In this document: piece after piece, positions 38,101-45,936 of the stretch
How the letters are laid out: the number at the start of each line of letters is the position of its first letter
How positions within the stretch are numbered: position 1 is the first letter of the stretch
Notes under the pieces: model-generated
Databases searched by the model: none
What the model was told of the DNA's origin: nothing
The model's input: only the letters and a program-made list of their open reading frames with translations
Position numbers and translations under genes: made by a program
NCBI RefSeq assembly: GCF_039794105.1
Contig: NZ_JBDIWA010000004.1
Location: 62,001-126,000 of the forward strand
Source: Kuenenia sp039794105
GTDB taxonomy: Bacteria > Planctomycetota > Brocadiia > Brocadiales > Brocadiaceae
DNA: 64,000 nt
Direction: 5' to 3'

Positions 38101-38607
38101 CCTGCCGACAGACCATATGAAGGATGGAAACCAAACGATTCTTTCTATAAGGTATCAAGGCTTATGTTGAGGGCGAAGTATAATCCTGCGTACCCGTATA
38201 ATTGTACAATGATGAAACATTCAGCCTGGATTTCCTCAGACAAAACGGTACAAGCACATGAGACAAGACCGGATGGTAGGGCGTTGTCTCCGAGCGGTTA
38301 TCAGTCCAGCTTCCGCTACGGTTCACAGCAGAGTATTACAAGGGATTGGTCGATGCCAATGCACCAGTTGGATAGCCTTTTCCATAAGGCTAAAATCGGG
38401 ATGAAGTTTATTTTCGGTTTCGAAGCTGATAATCATTGTATTAATACCGTGCCTAAGGAAACATTAGTAAAGATCACAAAGGCTGAGAATGGTGGCATGG
38501 GAGGAAAAGGCGTTTGGGATCCTGTTAAAACCGGATACACTGCCGGCAATGAGAATGATTTCATGAAGAAGTTTTTGAATGGTGAATTAATAAAAGTTGA
38601 TGCATAA
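35161..38607 (+). CDS. nxrA: Nitrite oxidoreductase subunit alpha, molybdopterin catalytic subunit
   Basis: 1148 residues, the expected size for anammox NxrA. The twin-arginine leader LTRRAFLQVAGATGATLTLA (about 3-22) indicates Tat export. The N-terminal FeS region is YCCSPNDTHACRIRAFVRN with a later MCLKG (Cys). The Mo/bis-MGD domain follows; the segment NYTWHGDQAPGHPF probably carries the Asp that ligates Mo, as in type II DMSO reductases. The C-terminal MGD-binding domain includes HTVHSQWAVTDWN. It catalyses nitrite to nitrate and, in reverse, nitrate reduction. In anammox this replenishes electrons for carbon fixation. Ribosome site AAAGGAG. Confidence 0.96.
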   Translation: MKLTRRAFLQVAGATGATLTLAKNAMAFRLLKPAVVVDNPLDTYPDRRWESVYRDQYQYDRTFTYCCSPNDTHACRIRAFVRNNVMMRVEQNYDHQNYTDLYGNQATRNWNPRMCLKGYTFHRRVYGPYRLRYPLIRKGWKRWADDGFPELTPENKSKYMFDNRGNDELLRASWDEAFTYASKGILHITKKYSGPEGAQKLIDQGYPKEMVDRMQGAGTRTFKGRGGMGLLGVIGKYGMYRFNNCLAIVDAHNRGVGPEQALGGRNWSNYTWHGDQAPGHPFSHGLQTSDVDMNDVRFSKLLIQTGKNLIENKMPEAHWVTEVMERGGKIVVITPEYSPSAQKADYWIPIRNNTDTALFLGITKILIDNKWYDADYVKKFTDFPLLVRTDTLKRVSPKDIIPNYKLQDISDGPSYHIQGLKDEQREIIGDFVVWDAKSKGPKAITRDDVGETLVKKGIDPVLEGSFKLKTVDGKEIEVMTLLEMYKIHLRDYDIDSVVDMTNSPKELIERLAKDIATIKPVAIHYGEGVNHYFHATLMNRSYYLPVMLTGNVGYFGSGSHTWAGNYKAGNFQASKWSGPGFYGWVAEDVFKPNLDPYASAKDLNIKGRALDEEVAYWNHSERPLIVNTPKYGRKVFTGKTHMPTPTKIMWFTNVNLINNAKHVYQMLKNVNPNIEQIMSTDIEITGSIEYADFAFPANSWVEFQEFEITTSCSNPFIQIWGKTGITPVYESKDDVKILAGMASKLGELLRDTRFEDNWKFALEGRASVYINRLLDGSTTMKGYTCEDILNGKYGEPGVALMLYRTYPRQPFWEQVHESLPFYTPTGRLQAYNDEPEIIEYGENFIVHREGPEATPYLPNAIVSTNPYIRPDDYGIPESAEHWEDRTVRNIKKSWEETKKTKNFLWEKGYHFYCVTPKSRHTVHSQWAVTDWNFIWNNNFGDPYRMDKRMPGVGEHQIHIHPQAAKDLGIEDGDYVYVDANPADRPYEGWKPNDSFYKVSRLMLRAKYNPAYPYNCTMMKHSAWISSDKTVQAHETRPDGRALSPSGYQSSFRYGSQQSITRDWSMPMHQLDSLFHKAKIGMKFIFGFEADNHCINTVPKETLVKITKAENGGMGGKGVWDPVKTGYTAGNENDFMKKFLNGELIKVDA

Positions 38608-38634
38608 TTTTTTAGATATAAAGTGATAGTGATA

Positions 38635-38680
38635 ACGAGCTAACAAATGTTGACTTAAGTTGATACATTTGTTAGCTCGT
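38635..38680 (+). terminator. 15-bp perfect inverted repeat after nxrA
   Basis: ACGAGCTAACAAATG (38635-38649) and CATTTGTTAGCTCGT (38666-38680) are perfect inverted repeats with a 16-nt loop. The following GTAATTTTA is a weak U-tract, so it may attenuate or protect mRNA ends rather than stop all transcription. The copper protein gene starts 42 bp later. Confidence 0.65.
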
Positions 38681-38722
38681 GTAATTTTATGTAAATTTTC
38701 AAATGGAGGAAGGCGAAGGCTT

Positions 38723-39451
38723 ATGAAAAGGATTTTAATTTATGGTATTCTTGCGATGACATTTGCAGTATCAATGCCAATTGCGTTGAAAACTCTCTAT
38801 GCAGAAGAAAAAGAAGCTTTAAGTGCCGAGGAGGCGGCTGAGGCCCTGAAGAAATTGGAAGAAGCGCAGCAAAAATTGAAGAGGGTGGTTCAAAATATCC
38901 CAAAGATTGAGAACGGTGGTTCTATTACAGGGAAAGTAACATGTAAAAGGGAAAGGACAAATGAGAATGTTGTTGTGTTCCTTGAAACCGTTGGCAATAA
39001 TGATTTCCCCCCACCGTCTGAACATGCTGTTGTTGATCAGCTTAATCTTACGTATGTGCCAAGGGTGGTGGCTTTGCAAAAGGATACGGTGGTGGATTTC
39101 CCCAATAGCGATGCGGTTCGCCATAATGTCTTTTCTCCGCCGACCGCGGCATTACAGTTTAATCTGGGTACATACCCAACTGGTGTTGTAAAAGAGGTGA
39201 AATTTGATGTTTTGGGAGAAACACCGCTTCTTTGTAATGTGCATGCGGAAATGGCCGGTTATGTTCTTTCGCTGGCAAATCCCTATTTTGCTATGACTGA
39301 CAAGGAGGGAAATTATTCCATCAATAATATTCCTCCTGGAAAATATACGGTGAAGACCTGGCATGAAAAACTCAAAGGATTATCACAAGAGGTCACGGTA
39401 GAGACGGGAAAAACTGCTACTATTGATTTTGAACTGGCCAGAAGGAGATAA
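38723..39451 (+). CDS. Cupredoxin-like/carboxypeptidase-regulatory-like copper protein
   Basis: 242 residues from ATG 38723, chosen because GGAGGAAGGCG precedes it and a signal peptide then begins at residue 1 (about 1-28). A helical segment (about 33-60, rich in Glu, Ala, Lys) precedes the cupredoxin-like domain with ligands in SDAVRHNVFSP and LLCNVHAEM (His, Cys, His, Met). The end is TDKEGNYSINNIPPGKYTV, a carboxypeptidase-regulatory-like module. Same architecture as the protein at 19683. Likely periplasmic/anammoxosomal electron carrier co-expressed with NXR. Confidence 0.78.
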   Translation: MKRILIYGILAMTFAVSMPIALKTLYAEEKEALSAEEAAEALKKLEEAQQKLKRVVQNIPKIENGGSITGKVTCKRERTNENVVVFLETVGNNDFPPPSEHAVVDQLNLTYVPRVVALQKDTVVDFPNSDAVRHNVFSPPTAALQFNLGTYPTGVVKEVKFDVLGETPLLCNVHAEMAGYVLSLANPYFAMTDKEGNYSINNIPPGKYTVKTWHEKLKGLSQEVTVETGKTATIDFELARRR

Positions 39452-39467
39452 TCAACTTTGTAGATCA

Positions 39468-39511
39468 AAAAAAATCCTGGTGAACAGTGCGGTTTGCCAG
39501 GATTTTTTTGT
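39468..39511. terminator. Bidirectional intrinsic terminator
   Basis: ATCCTGG (39474-39480) pairs with CCAGGAT (39497-39503), with A-rich sequence before and TTTTTTT after. It can therefore stop the nxr transcript and the converging gpsA transcript. Confidence 0.75.
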
Positions 39512-39528
39512 TAATAGAACGCCATAGT

Positions 39529-39600
39529 GCATGGGCGAAGCATTTGCTATAAATTGTATAAATGCGTTCATATCCAGGCTGGCAAATGCTTCGCCCATGC
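39529..39600. repeat. 19-bp perfect inverted repeat between convergent genes
   Basis: GCATGGGCGAAGCATTTGC (39529-39547) and GCAAATGCTTCGCCCATGC (39582-39600) are exact reverse complements around a 34-nt loop. A run of nine T (39601-39609) follows, so it can act as a plus-strand terminator. The arms look like a dispersed intergenic repeat type rather than a plain terminator. Confidence 0.7.
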
Positions 39601-39644
39601 TTTTTTTTAAAACCAAAGTGTTGGAAAAATTTTAATGCAGCATT

Positions 39645-40667
39645 TTAATAAATTTCTTCTATCTCTGATTTTGGGGTGCGCAGCATTAGGTTGTTGAGCG
39701 CCTCCAATGGTTTTTTCCCAGAGAACAATACGGAATAAATTTCATGGGTAATTGGCATTTCAATACGGTATTTCTTTGAAAGTTCGATAACCGATTTAGT
39801 TGTCCACACCCCTTCCGCGATTTGCTTCATATCACGTAATATTTCCTCCAACATCTTTCCTTTGCCGATTTGTTCTCCCACCCATCTGTTTCTTCCATAA
39901 GGGCTGATACAGGTAGTTATTAAATCGCCCAGTCCGGAAAGCCCTGAGAAGGTTATTTTTTTTGCACCCATAGCAGTGCCAAGACGGCTTATTTCCGCTA
40001 AACCGCGGGTGATGAGCGCCGCTTTTGTAGTGTCTCCCAGACTTAATCCGTCGCATATGCCGGCGGCAATTGCAATCACATTTTTCAAGGCAGCTCCTAT
40101 TTCTACACCAATTATATCTGTATTTGTATAAACTCTAAACCGGTCAGTTGTAAAAAGTTCCTGTACGGTTTGTGCTAAAGATAAATCATTTGAAGATGCA
40201 ACAATAGTCGTTGGCAAGCCATGGGCAACCTCTTCTGCATGGCTAGGTCCCAAAAGCAAAGATACCGGCGGGTCTCCTAGTACATCGTGGATAATTTCGC
40301 TTGGCCGCATGAGTGTTTCATTTTCGATCCCTTTGGTAATACTGATGATGGGAGTTTTGTCGACAAATACCTCCTTAAATTTAAGCAGCACTGAACGCAA
40401 ATAAGGAGTGGGAGTCGCGGATAGGATAAATTGTGTATCCATTAATGTGCCGGTAATTTCAGAAGTAATAGCAATATCCGGAGGGATGGTAATGCCTTTT
40501 AAATATTTTGTGTTTTCCCTTTTTTCGTTTAAATAATCAGTATAAGACTTGTCATGTCCCCAAAGACTGATTTTATTGCCTTTATTGTATAATAAAATGG
40601 CGAGAGCAGTTCCCCAGCCACCATTTCCAATGACAGTAATATTTTTTGCACTAAAGTTTTGAGTCAT
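39645..40667 (-). CDS. gpsA: NAD(P)H-dependent glycerol-3-phosphate dehydrogenase
   Basis: Makes sn-glycerol 3-phosphate from dihydroxyacetone phosphate for phospholipid synthesis. The N-terminal nucleotide-binding motif VIGNGGWGTALA lies just after the start. The family catalytic region LGLGDTTKAALITRGLAEISRLG-like and the Lys-containing LKNVIAIAAG segment are present. About 340 residues, normal. In-frame starts lie upstream at 40679 and 40715, but those fall in the terminator hairpin of glyA, so ATG 40667 (MTQNFSAKNIT) is preferred. Confidence 0.93.
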   Translation of the reverse strand: MTQNFSAKNITVIGNGGWGTALAILLYNKGNKISLWGHDKSYTDYLNEKRENTKYLKGITIPPDIAITSEITGTLMDTQFILSATPTPYLRSVLLKFKEVFVDKTPIISITKGIENETLMRPSEIIHDVLGDPPVSLLLGPSHAEEVAHGLPTTIVASSNDLSLAQTVQELFTTDRFRVYTNTDIIGVEIGAALKNVIAIAAGICDGLSLGDTTKAALITRGLAEISRLGTAMGAKKITFSGLSGLGDLITTCISPYGRNRWVGEQIGKGKMLEEILRDMKQIAEGVWTTKSVIELSKKYRIEMPITHEIYSVLFSGKKPLEALNNLMLRTPKSEIEEIY

Positions 40668-40679
40668 TTTTATTTGCAT

Positions 40680-40710
40680 ATAAAAACAGGCTGGATTTAA
40701 TCCAGCCTGT
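40680..40710 (-). terminator. Terminator between glyA and gpsA
   Basis: Read on the minus strand, ACAGGCTGGATT pairs perfectly with AATCCAGCCTGT (40686-40710) and is followed by TTTTTA. It ends glyA and decides the gpsA start. Confidence 0.8.
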
Positions 40711-40755
40711 TGCATAAGATAGTTTGTAAATAAAAACTAATGGGCACATTAATCT

Positions 40756-42015
40756 CTATTTTGTTGACTGGCAAGCACCTGATTCGTGCAATGGATAAGC
40801 GGCGCATAAATCTTTTACAATGTTTTTAACAGCATTTTTTGCATGGTCATCATGTGGGCGGGATAAAATTTTGTCAATGCATTCTGCAATCTTTACTGAA
40901 TCCTTTTCGTCCATTCCTCTGGAAGCAATTGTCGGCGTTCCGATACGAATACCGCTCGGTTCATTTGCCCCTCTTTCATCATAAGGAATGGTGTTTCTGT
41001 TCAGTACTATATTAGCAGTTTCAAGCAGTATTTGTGCTTCTTTGCCAGTGATGTTCTTGTTGCGTAAATCAACGAGAAATAAGTGATTATCCGTACCGCC
41101 GGAAACTATGTCATATCCCTTTTTAACAAATTCATTGGCCATGGCTTGTGCATTTTTAACTGTTTGTTGCTGGCATTTTTTAAATTCGTCAGACATCGCT
41201 TCCTTAAAGGCTACTGCCTTTGCAGCGATACTATGCATAAAAGGGCCTCCCTGGATTCCGGGAAACACCGTTGCGTCAATCTGTTTTGCATATTTGGATT
41301 TACACAAAATAAGACCACCCCTGGGCCCGCGTAATGTTTTATGGGTTGTTGTGGTAACAAAATCGGCAAAAGGAACCGGAGAAGGATGAACGCCTGCCGC
41401 AATCAGGCCAGCGATATGCGCGATATCTGCCATAAAATAAGCGCCGATTTCATCTGCAACAGCCCTGAATTTTTTAAAGTCAATAATTCGCGGATAGGCG
41501 CTTGCCCCGGCAATAATGAGTTTTGGTTTAAATTCAAGAGCTATGTTGCGTAACTCATCGTAATCTATGCAGCCAGTTTCTCTCTTTACCCCATAGTGGG
41601 ATATTTCGTACATCATCCCGGAAAAATTCTTTTTAAAGCCGTGTGTTAAGTGTCCGCCGTGTGAGAGGTCCATGCCCAGTACCCGGTCTCCCGGCTTTAG
41701 TACGGCAAAACATACTGCCATATTTGCCTGCGAACCTGCATTTGGCTGTACATTAGCATGCTCAGCGCCAAATATCTGCATTGCCCTTTGCACGGCCAAA
41801 TGCTCTACGGTATCTACATTCGAACAACCTGCATACCATCGCTTGTTAACATATCCCTCCGCGTATTTGTTGGTCATAAGAGAACCTTGTGCTTCTTGTA
41901 CGGCAAGGCTGCATATATTTTCTGATGCGATTAAATCAATTGTTTCCTGCTGCCTTTTAGCTTCTTCCTGTATAGCATTCCAGACTTCCGGGTCGTCATG
42001 TTTTAACGTTGTCAT
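40756..42015 (-). CDS. glyA: Serine hydroxymethyltransferase
   Basis: PLP enzyme interconverting serine and glycine with transfer of a one-carbon unit to tetrahydrofolate. 419 residues, normal length. Recognisable blocks are IDLIASENICS, KYAEGYVNKRWYAGC, and the PLP-lysine region TTTTHKTLRGPRGG. The tail IRIGTPTIASRGM is typical. The start overlaps the 3' end of prfB by 20 bases, so the two are translationally linked. Together with tdh-kbl elsewhere in the window, it connects glycine, threonine and serine metabolism. Confidence 0.96.
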   Translation of the reverse strand: MTTLKHDDPEVWNAIQEEAKRQQETIDLIASENICSLAVQEAQGSLMTNKYAEGYVNKRWYAGCSNVDTVEHLAVQRAMQIFGAEHANVQPNAGSQANMAVCFAVLKPGDRVLGMDLSHGGHLTHGFKKNFSGMMYEISHYGVKRETGCIDYDELRNIALEFKPKLIIAGASAYPRIIDFKKFRAVADEIGAYFMADIAHIAGLIAAGVHPSPVPFADFVTTTTHKTLRGPRGGLILCKSKYAKQIDATVFPGIQGGPFMHSIAAKAVAFKEAMSDEFKKCQQQTVKNAQAMANEFVKKGYDIVSGGTDNHLFLVDLRNKNITGKEAQILLETANIVLNRNTIPYDERGANEPSGIRIGTPTIASRGMDEKDSVKIAECIDKILSRPHDDHAKNAVKNIVKDLCAAYPLHESGACQSTK

Positions 42016-43142
42016 AATTCCTCATTTTTGTTAATAAATTTGATTTTGCCATTTTCCATTTTAAATAAGCTTCAATAAACCCCTCTATTTCACCATCTAA
42101 CATTGCCTGTGTATTACCACTTTCCTTGCCCGTTCGTAAATCTTTAACGAGCGAGTACGGTTGTAATACATATGATCGTATCTGGTTTCCCCAGGCGATT
42201 TCGCCTTTTTCGTCATAGGCGGCAGATAATTCCCTTTTCTTTTCCTTCTCCTTTATTTGATATATCTTTGCTTTTAACATGTTGATTGCCCGTCTTCGGT
42301 TTTGATGCTGTGAGCGTTCACTTTGGCATGCTATTACAATTCCGGTAGGCAAATGAGTAATACGAACCGCAGAAGATGTTTTATTTACATGCTGCCCGCC
42401 TGCCCCTGATGAACGGTATGTATCTACCTGTAATTCATTGTCGTTTATTTCTATTTCCTCTTCCTCTTCTATTTCCGGCAATACATCAACAGCGGCAAAA
42501 GAAGTATGTCTTCTGGCATTAGAATCAAATGGAGAAATTCTTACTAAACGGTGTACACCAATTTCAGATTTTAAATGCCCATAAACATACTCGCCTTCGA
42601 TGAGAACGGTAATTCTTTTTAGTCCGGCTTCTTCCCCCGTGAGTGAATCAATGAGAGAGAGTGTGTGACCTTTTTTTTCTGCCCAGCGTGAATACATACG
42701 AAAAAGCATAGAAGCCCAATCGCATGATTCCGTTCCTCCTGCCCCGGCGTAAATACTCAGGTAGGCGTTACAATGGTCATGGGCTTCGCCAAGCATTGTA
42801 TGTAGCTCGAGTTTTTCAAGTTTTTGTGTAAATAATGCAATATCCCCAGCTATCTCCGCGGTTGTTCTTTCATCGCTTTCTTCTTCCATAAGGTCAACCA
42901 GAAACTCTATCTCTTCGTAAGTTTTTTGTAATTCCTGCAGAGGCAATACAATTCCTTTGAGAGTTTTTAATTTATTAACAATCTGCTGCGCCTTGTCCTT
43001 GTTTTCCCAAAACCCCGGAGAAGATAGTTTGTTTTCAAGTTCGGTTAGCTCTTTTTCTTTGCTTACTACATCAAAGAGAGTCCTTTATGTTAATGAGACG
43101 TTCACGGAGGTTAGGAAGATCTTTTCTGATATTTTCGGTCAT
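41996..43142 (-). CDS. prfB: Peptide chain release factor 2 with programmed +1 frameshift
   Basis: RF2 terminates translation at UGA/UAA. The open zero-shift frame from 42946 lacks the N-terminus. The real start is ATG 43142 (MTENIRKDLPNLRERL), 23 codons before an in-frame TGA (43073-43071) at CTT-TGA. A +1 shift there gives DVVSKEKELTELENKL and joins the main frame, for about 381 residues. The stop-codon recognition tripeptide SPF (VRISPFDSN) and the catalytic GGQ (SGAGGQHVNKT) are present. The frameshift senses RF2 level, the classic autoregulation. Confidence 0.93.
43070..43085 (-). promoter_or_regulatory. prfB programmed frameshift site
   Basis: Minus-strand AAGGACTCTCTTTGAT: a Shine-Dalgarno-like AAGGA four bases before the slippery CTT-TGA, the same layout as the well-known E. 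coli site except for U rather than C after the stop. Confidence 0.88.
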
Positions 43143-43790
43143 TTTTTTCCTGTTTCTTTGTTTAAAAAGTTGTAAGATTCCAAAAAGGGCATTTTTGGTG
43201 TGAAATCAATAAAAGAGAGAATTAGTAATTTTAAGAGGTACTCTTGAATATAAAAACCATTATTTAAAAATTCCGGGCGAAAATAGAATTGTTTTATTTG
43301 TGAGTTTTATGAAGATGTTTTTTACGTGAAATAGTATCGGTAATGTCTAATAAATGTCCAAAATATAAGGATGAATATTACAAAAAACTATTAAATGTGT
43401 CAATACGGAATTTGTATTTGACTTGGGACTAATATATACGTACCATTTGTGCGCTTGATATTTTTATAAAATAACATGGGTTGCTTGTTCGTATCTGGAA
43501 AGAGATGGAGATATAGTAAAATAAATATTTTCCGGAAAGTATTTAAAGAATATTACAATTTTAAGCCATAGTTGAATGCTTAAATTTCTAAAATCAGTTT
43601 GTGATTATGGAGGTAAATTTATCAGGGGTTGTGTGGTGTTTGCCTGGGGATGGCTGAGGTTTGAAAGCATTCGTTACTTTATATCAAGGTTTTCTAAAAG
43701 TGGGCAATGTTGTGAATTAACAGAGGGTTTTTGTGCCGTCGTTTGTTTTTATCAATGTATTAATAACAAGAGAGAGTCTGATACAAAATT
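43143..43790. other. Intergenic region between divergent prfB and rsmD
   Basis: AT-rich, about 650 bp. A 74-codon open frame (43576-43800) overlaps rsmD, has no good ribosome site and no recognisable features; I do not call it. Promoters for both directions are presumably here, but none stands out. Confidence 0.45.
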
Positions 43791-44387
43791 GTGCGTGTAA
43801 TTGCGGGAAGTGCAAAGGGTGTTTTGCTTTGTTCTCCTAAAGGGAACAAAACAAGGCCAATACCGGATAATGTGAAAGAATCACTGTTTAACATATTGGC
43901 GGAGATCCTCCCGGATAGTCGCGTGCTGGATTTATATGCCGGTACGGGGGCTGTTGGGATAGAGGCGTTAAGCAGGGGTGCAAAATCATGTTTGTTTGTG
44001 GAGAATGGCACGTTTGCAATCCAGGCGATAGAAAAAAACATCCGCGCAACAAAACTGCTTAACAAGTCGGTAATCGTAAGATGTGATGTGCTTAAAACCA
44101 TCCCCTTTCTGGAGCAAAATACCGACGGGATTGATATTGTTTTTGCCTGTCCGCCATATCCCCTTGCCGACAATAGTTCTTATAGAGAAAAATTGCTGAT
44201 GCTCTTGTCAACCTTATTCGAAAAAGACATTGTTTGTCCGGGAGGCATTGTTGTGTTTCAGCATAGAAAGATAACGCTGGAGATGCCGCCGGGGGCTTTG
44301 TTTTTAAAGTTGTACGATACGAGAAGTTATAGAGAAACACAAATATCTTTTTTCGAAAAAAACATTACCGTGGGAAACATGTCATGA
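43791..44387 (+). CDS. rsmD: 16S rRNA (guanine(966)-N2)-methyltransferase
   Basis: SAM-dependent enzyme of ribosome biogenesis. GTG start gives MRVIAGSAKG, the family start. The blocks TRPIPDNVKESLFNIL and VLDLYAGTGAVGIEALSRGA (SAM site) are clear. The catalytic motif, normally D/N-PPY, reads ACPPYPL, with Cys in place of Asp, an uncommon change. 198 residues, normal length. The stop overlaps the ispE ATG by 4 bases. Confidence 0.9.
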   Translation: MRVIAGSAKGVLLCSPKGNKTRPIPDNVKESLFNILAEILPDSRVLDLYAGTGAVGIEALSRGAKSCLFVENGTFAIQAIEKNIRATKLLNKSVIVRCDVLKTIPFLEQNTDGIDIVFACPPYPLADNSSYREKLLMLLSTLFEKDIVCPGGIVVFQHRKITLEMPPGALFLKLYDTRSYRETQISFFEKNITVGNMS

Positions 44388-45271
44388 AGTTTTGGGAAGA
44401 TCGGGGGAAAATAAAAATTGCAGCGCCTGCAAAAATCAATCTGTTTCTTGAGATTTTGGGGAAACGTCCAGATGGATATCATGAAATCGAAACCGTTATG
44501 CAAAAGGTGTGTTTATGCGATTACCTTTATTTGGAAGACAATGAAGGTCTGGAACTCAGTTGTTCAAATCCAGGACTTGAAACGGGTGAAAATAACCTGA
44601 TTGTTAAAGCGGTGCGATTATTGCAAAAAGAATCGGGAGTTTCCAGAGGGGTAAAGATATTTTTAGAAAAAAATATACCGGTAGGGGCAGGTCTTGGCGG
44701 CGGGAGCAGTGATGCTGCAGCTACTTTAATCGGCATAAATAAGATGTGGCGGCTTGGGTATGATAGTGAAAAATTAATGTTGTTTGCAAGCAGGCTTGGT
44801 TCCGATGTCCCTTTTTTTGTAGGCGAGAATACGGCTATTTGCAGAGGAAGGGGGGAAATTATTCAGCCATTCCCATCCCGGGTAATATATCATTATGTAA
44901 TAGTGTATCCGGGCTTTGAGGTAAGTACTGCTACCATATATAAAAATTTCAAAATTGGCTTGACAAAAAATTTGAAAGATGTTAGTTTCACCTTGCGTTT
45001 CTTAGAGTCAGACGATGCTACTCTGCTGGGGAAGTGTTTGCACAATCGGTTAGAAGACGTCGTTTTTAAGCTCTATCCTCAACTTGAAGAAATTAGACAG
45101 AAATTGAGAAAATTTGATTTTTGTGGAGTGCTTTTATCAGGAAGCGGTTCTGCAATGTATGGATTATGCAGAAGTGGAAGTGATGCAAATAATATAGGAC
45201 AAAAATTAAAAACGTTTGGTATTGGTGATGTTTTTGTGGTAACCAGTGATTTCGAAGGCATAACTAAGTGA
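44384..45271 (+). CDS. ispE: 4-diphosphocytidyl-2-C-methyl-D-erythritol kinase
   Basis: GHMP kinase of the MEP isoprenoid pathway, phosphorylating CDP-methylerythritol. 295 residues. The N-terminus is APAKINLFLEILGKRPDGYHEI; the ATP-binding loop is PVGAGLGGGSSDAAATL; the C-terminal GHMP motif is GVLLSGSGSAMYGL. Start ATG 44384 overlaps rsmD (ATGA). It supports isoprenoid/hopanoid precursor synthesis by the MEP route. Confidence 0.96.
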   Translation: MKFWEDRGKIKIAAPAKINLFLEILGKRPDGYHEIETVMQKVCLCDYLYLEDNEGLELSCSNPGLETGENNLIVKAVRLLQKESGVSRGVKIFLEKNIPVGAGLGGGSSDAAATLIGINKMWRLGYDSEKLMLFASRLGSDVPFFVGENTAICRGRGEIIQPFPSRVIYHYVIVYPGFEVSTATIYKNFKIGLTKNLKDVSFTLRFLESDDATLLGKCLHNRLEDVVFKLYPQLEEIRQKLRKFDFCGVLLSGSGSAMYGLCRSGSDANNIGQKLKTFGIGDVFVVTSDFEGITK

Positions 45272-45283
45272 ACAGGAAAGGGG

Positions 45284-45739
45284 ATGGCCGTGAATATAAC
45301 TGAAGTTAGGGTGAAGCTGACCGAAGCGAAAAAAAACAGATTACAAGCGTTTTGCAGCATTACGATTGATAACGATTTTGTTGTTAGAGATCTGAAGGTT
45401 ATCGAGGGGCATAAAGGGGCTTTTGTGGCAATGCCAAGCAGAAAGCTTACAGACCGATGCCCGGGTTGTGGCGGGAAAAACCACCTTATGTCTCAATACT
45501 GTAACGATTGTGGTACAAGACTAGATGAAAAGCGGGCATCAAAGGGTGCGGGAAGGTTAAAATTACATGCAGATACCGCACATCCGATAAATTCAAAATG
45601 CAGAGAAGAAATACAGGAAAAAGTTCTTGCCGCCTATAAAGAGGAAGTGGAAAGGTCTAAACTGCCAGGTTACAAGCCTCCAAAATATGAAGATATGGAT
45701 GATTTGGATTCCAGCGATTTTGATAGCGAAGATGTATGA
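45284..45739 (+). CDS. SpoVG-family protein with zinc ribbon
   Basis: 151 residues. The first 60 follow SpoVG (ITEVRVKL, LQAFCSITIDNDFVVRDLKV, GAFVAMPSRKL), an RNA/DNA-binding regulator. After this the protein inserts a zinc ribbon (CPGCGGKNHLMSQYCNDCG, about 62-80). The SpoVG-like C-terminus resumes (DTAHPINSKCREEIQEKVLAAY), and an acidic tail (DMDDLDSSDFDSEDV) ends it. The inserted ribbon is not part of textbook SpoVG. It directly follows ispE, the usual place of spoVG-like genes in many bacteria. Confidence 0.85.
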   Translation: MAVNITEVRVKLTEAKKNRLQAFCSITIDNDFVVRDLKVIEGHKGAFVAMPSRKLTDRCPGCGGKNHLMSQYCNDCGTRLDEKRASKGAGRLKLHADTAHPINSKCREEIQEKVLAAYKEEVERSKLPGYKPPKYEDMDDLDSSDFDSEDV

Positions 45740-45936
45740 GGTCTGCAAAGTAGTAAACCTTACGGCTAGAAATATAAGAGTTCACAACTCAATATTTTCA
45801 CATCAATTGGCTTCTTGCTGTTCAATTTAAACATACCTCTTTGAACATACCGTAAAGAAATAGAACGCGAAAGTGTGTTTTCTGTAGGTGTTCTTATGTT
45901 TGCTTTAAACTTTTGTGTTATCTTCTACAAAAACCA

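Noticed and set aside
41083..41389. Plus-strand open frames opposite glyA
   Set aside because: Antisense to a well-defined gene, with no motif.
43576..43800. 74-codon open frame before rsmD
   Set aside because: Overlaps rsmD, weak start, no recognisable features. A decayed gene cannot be excluded.
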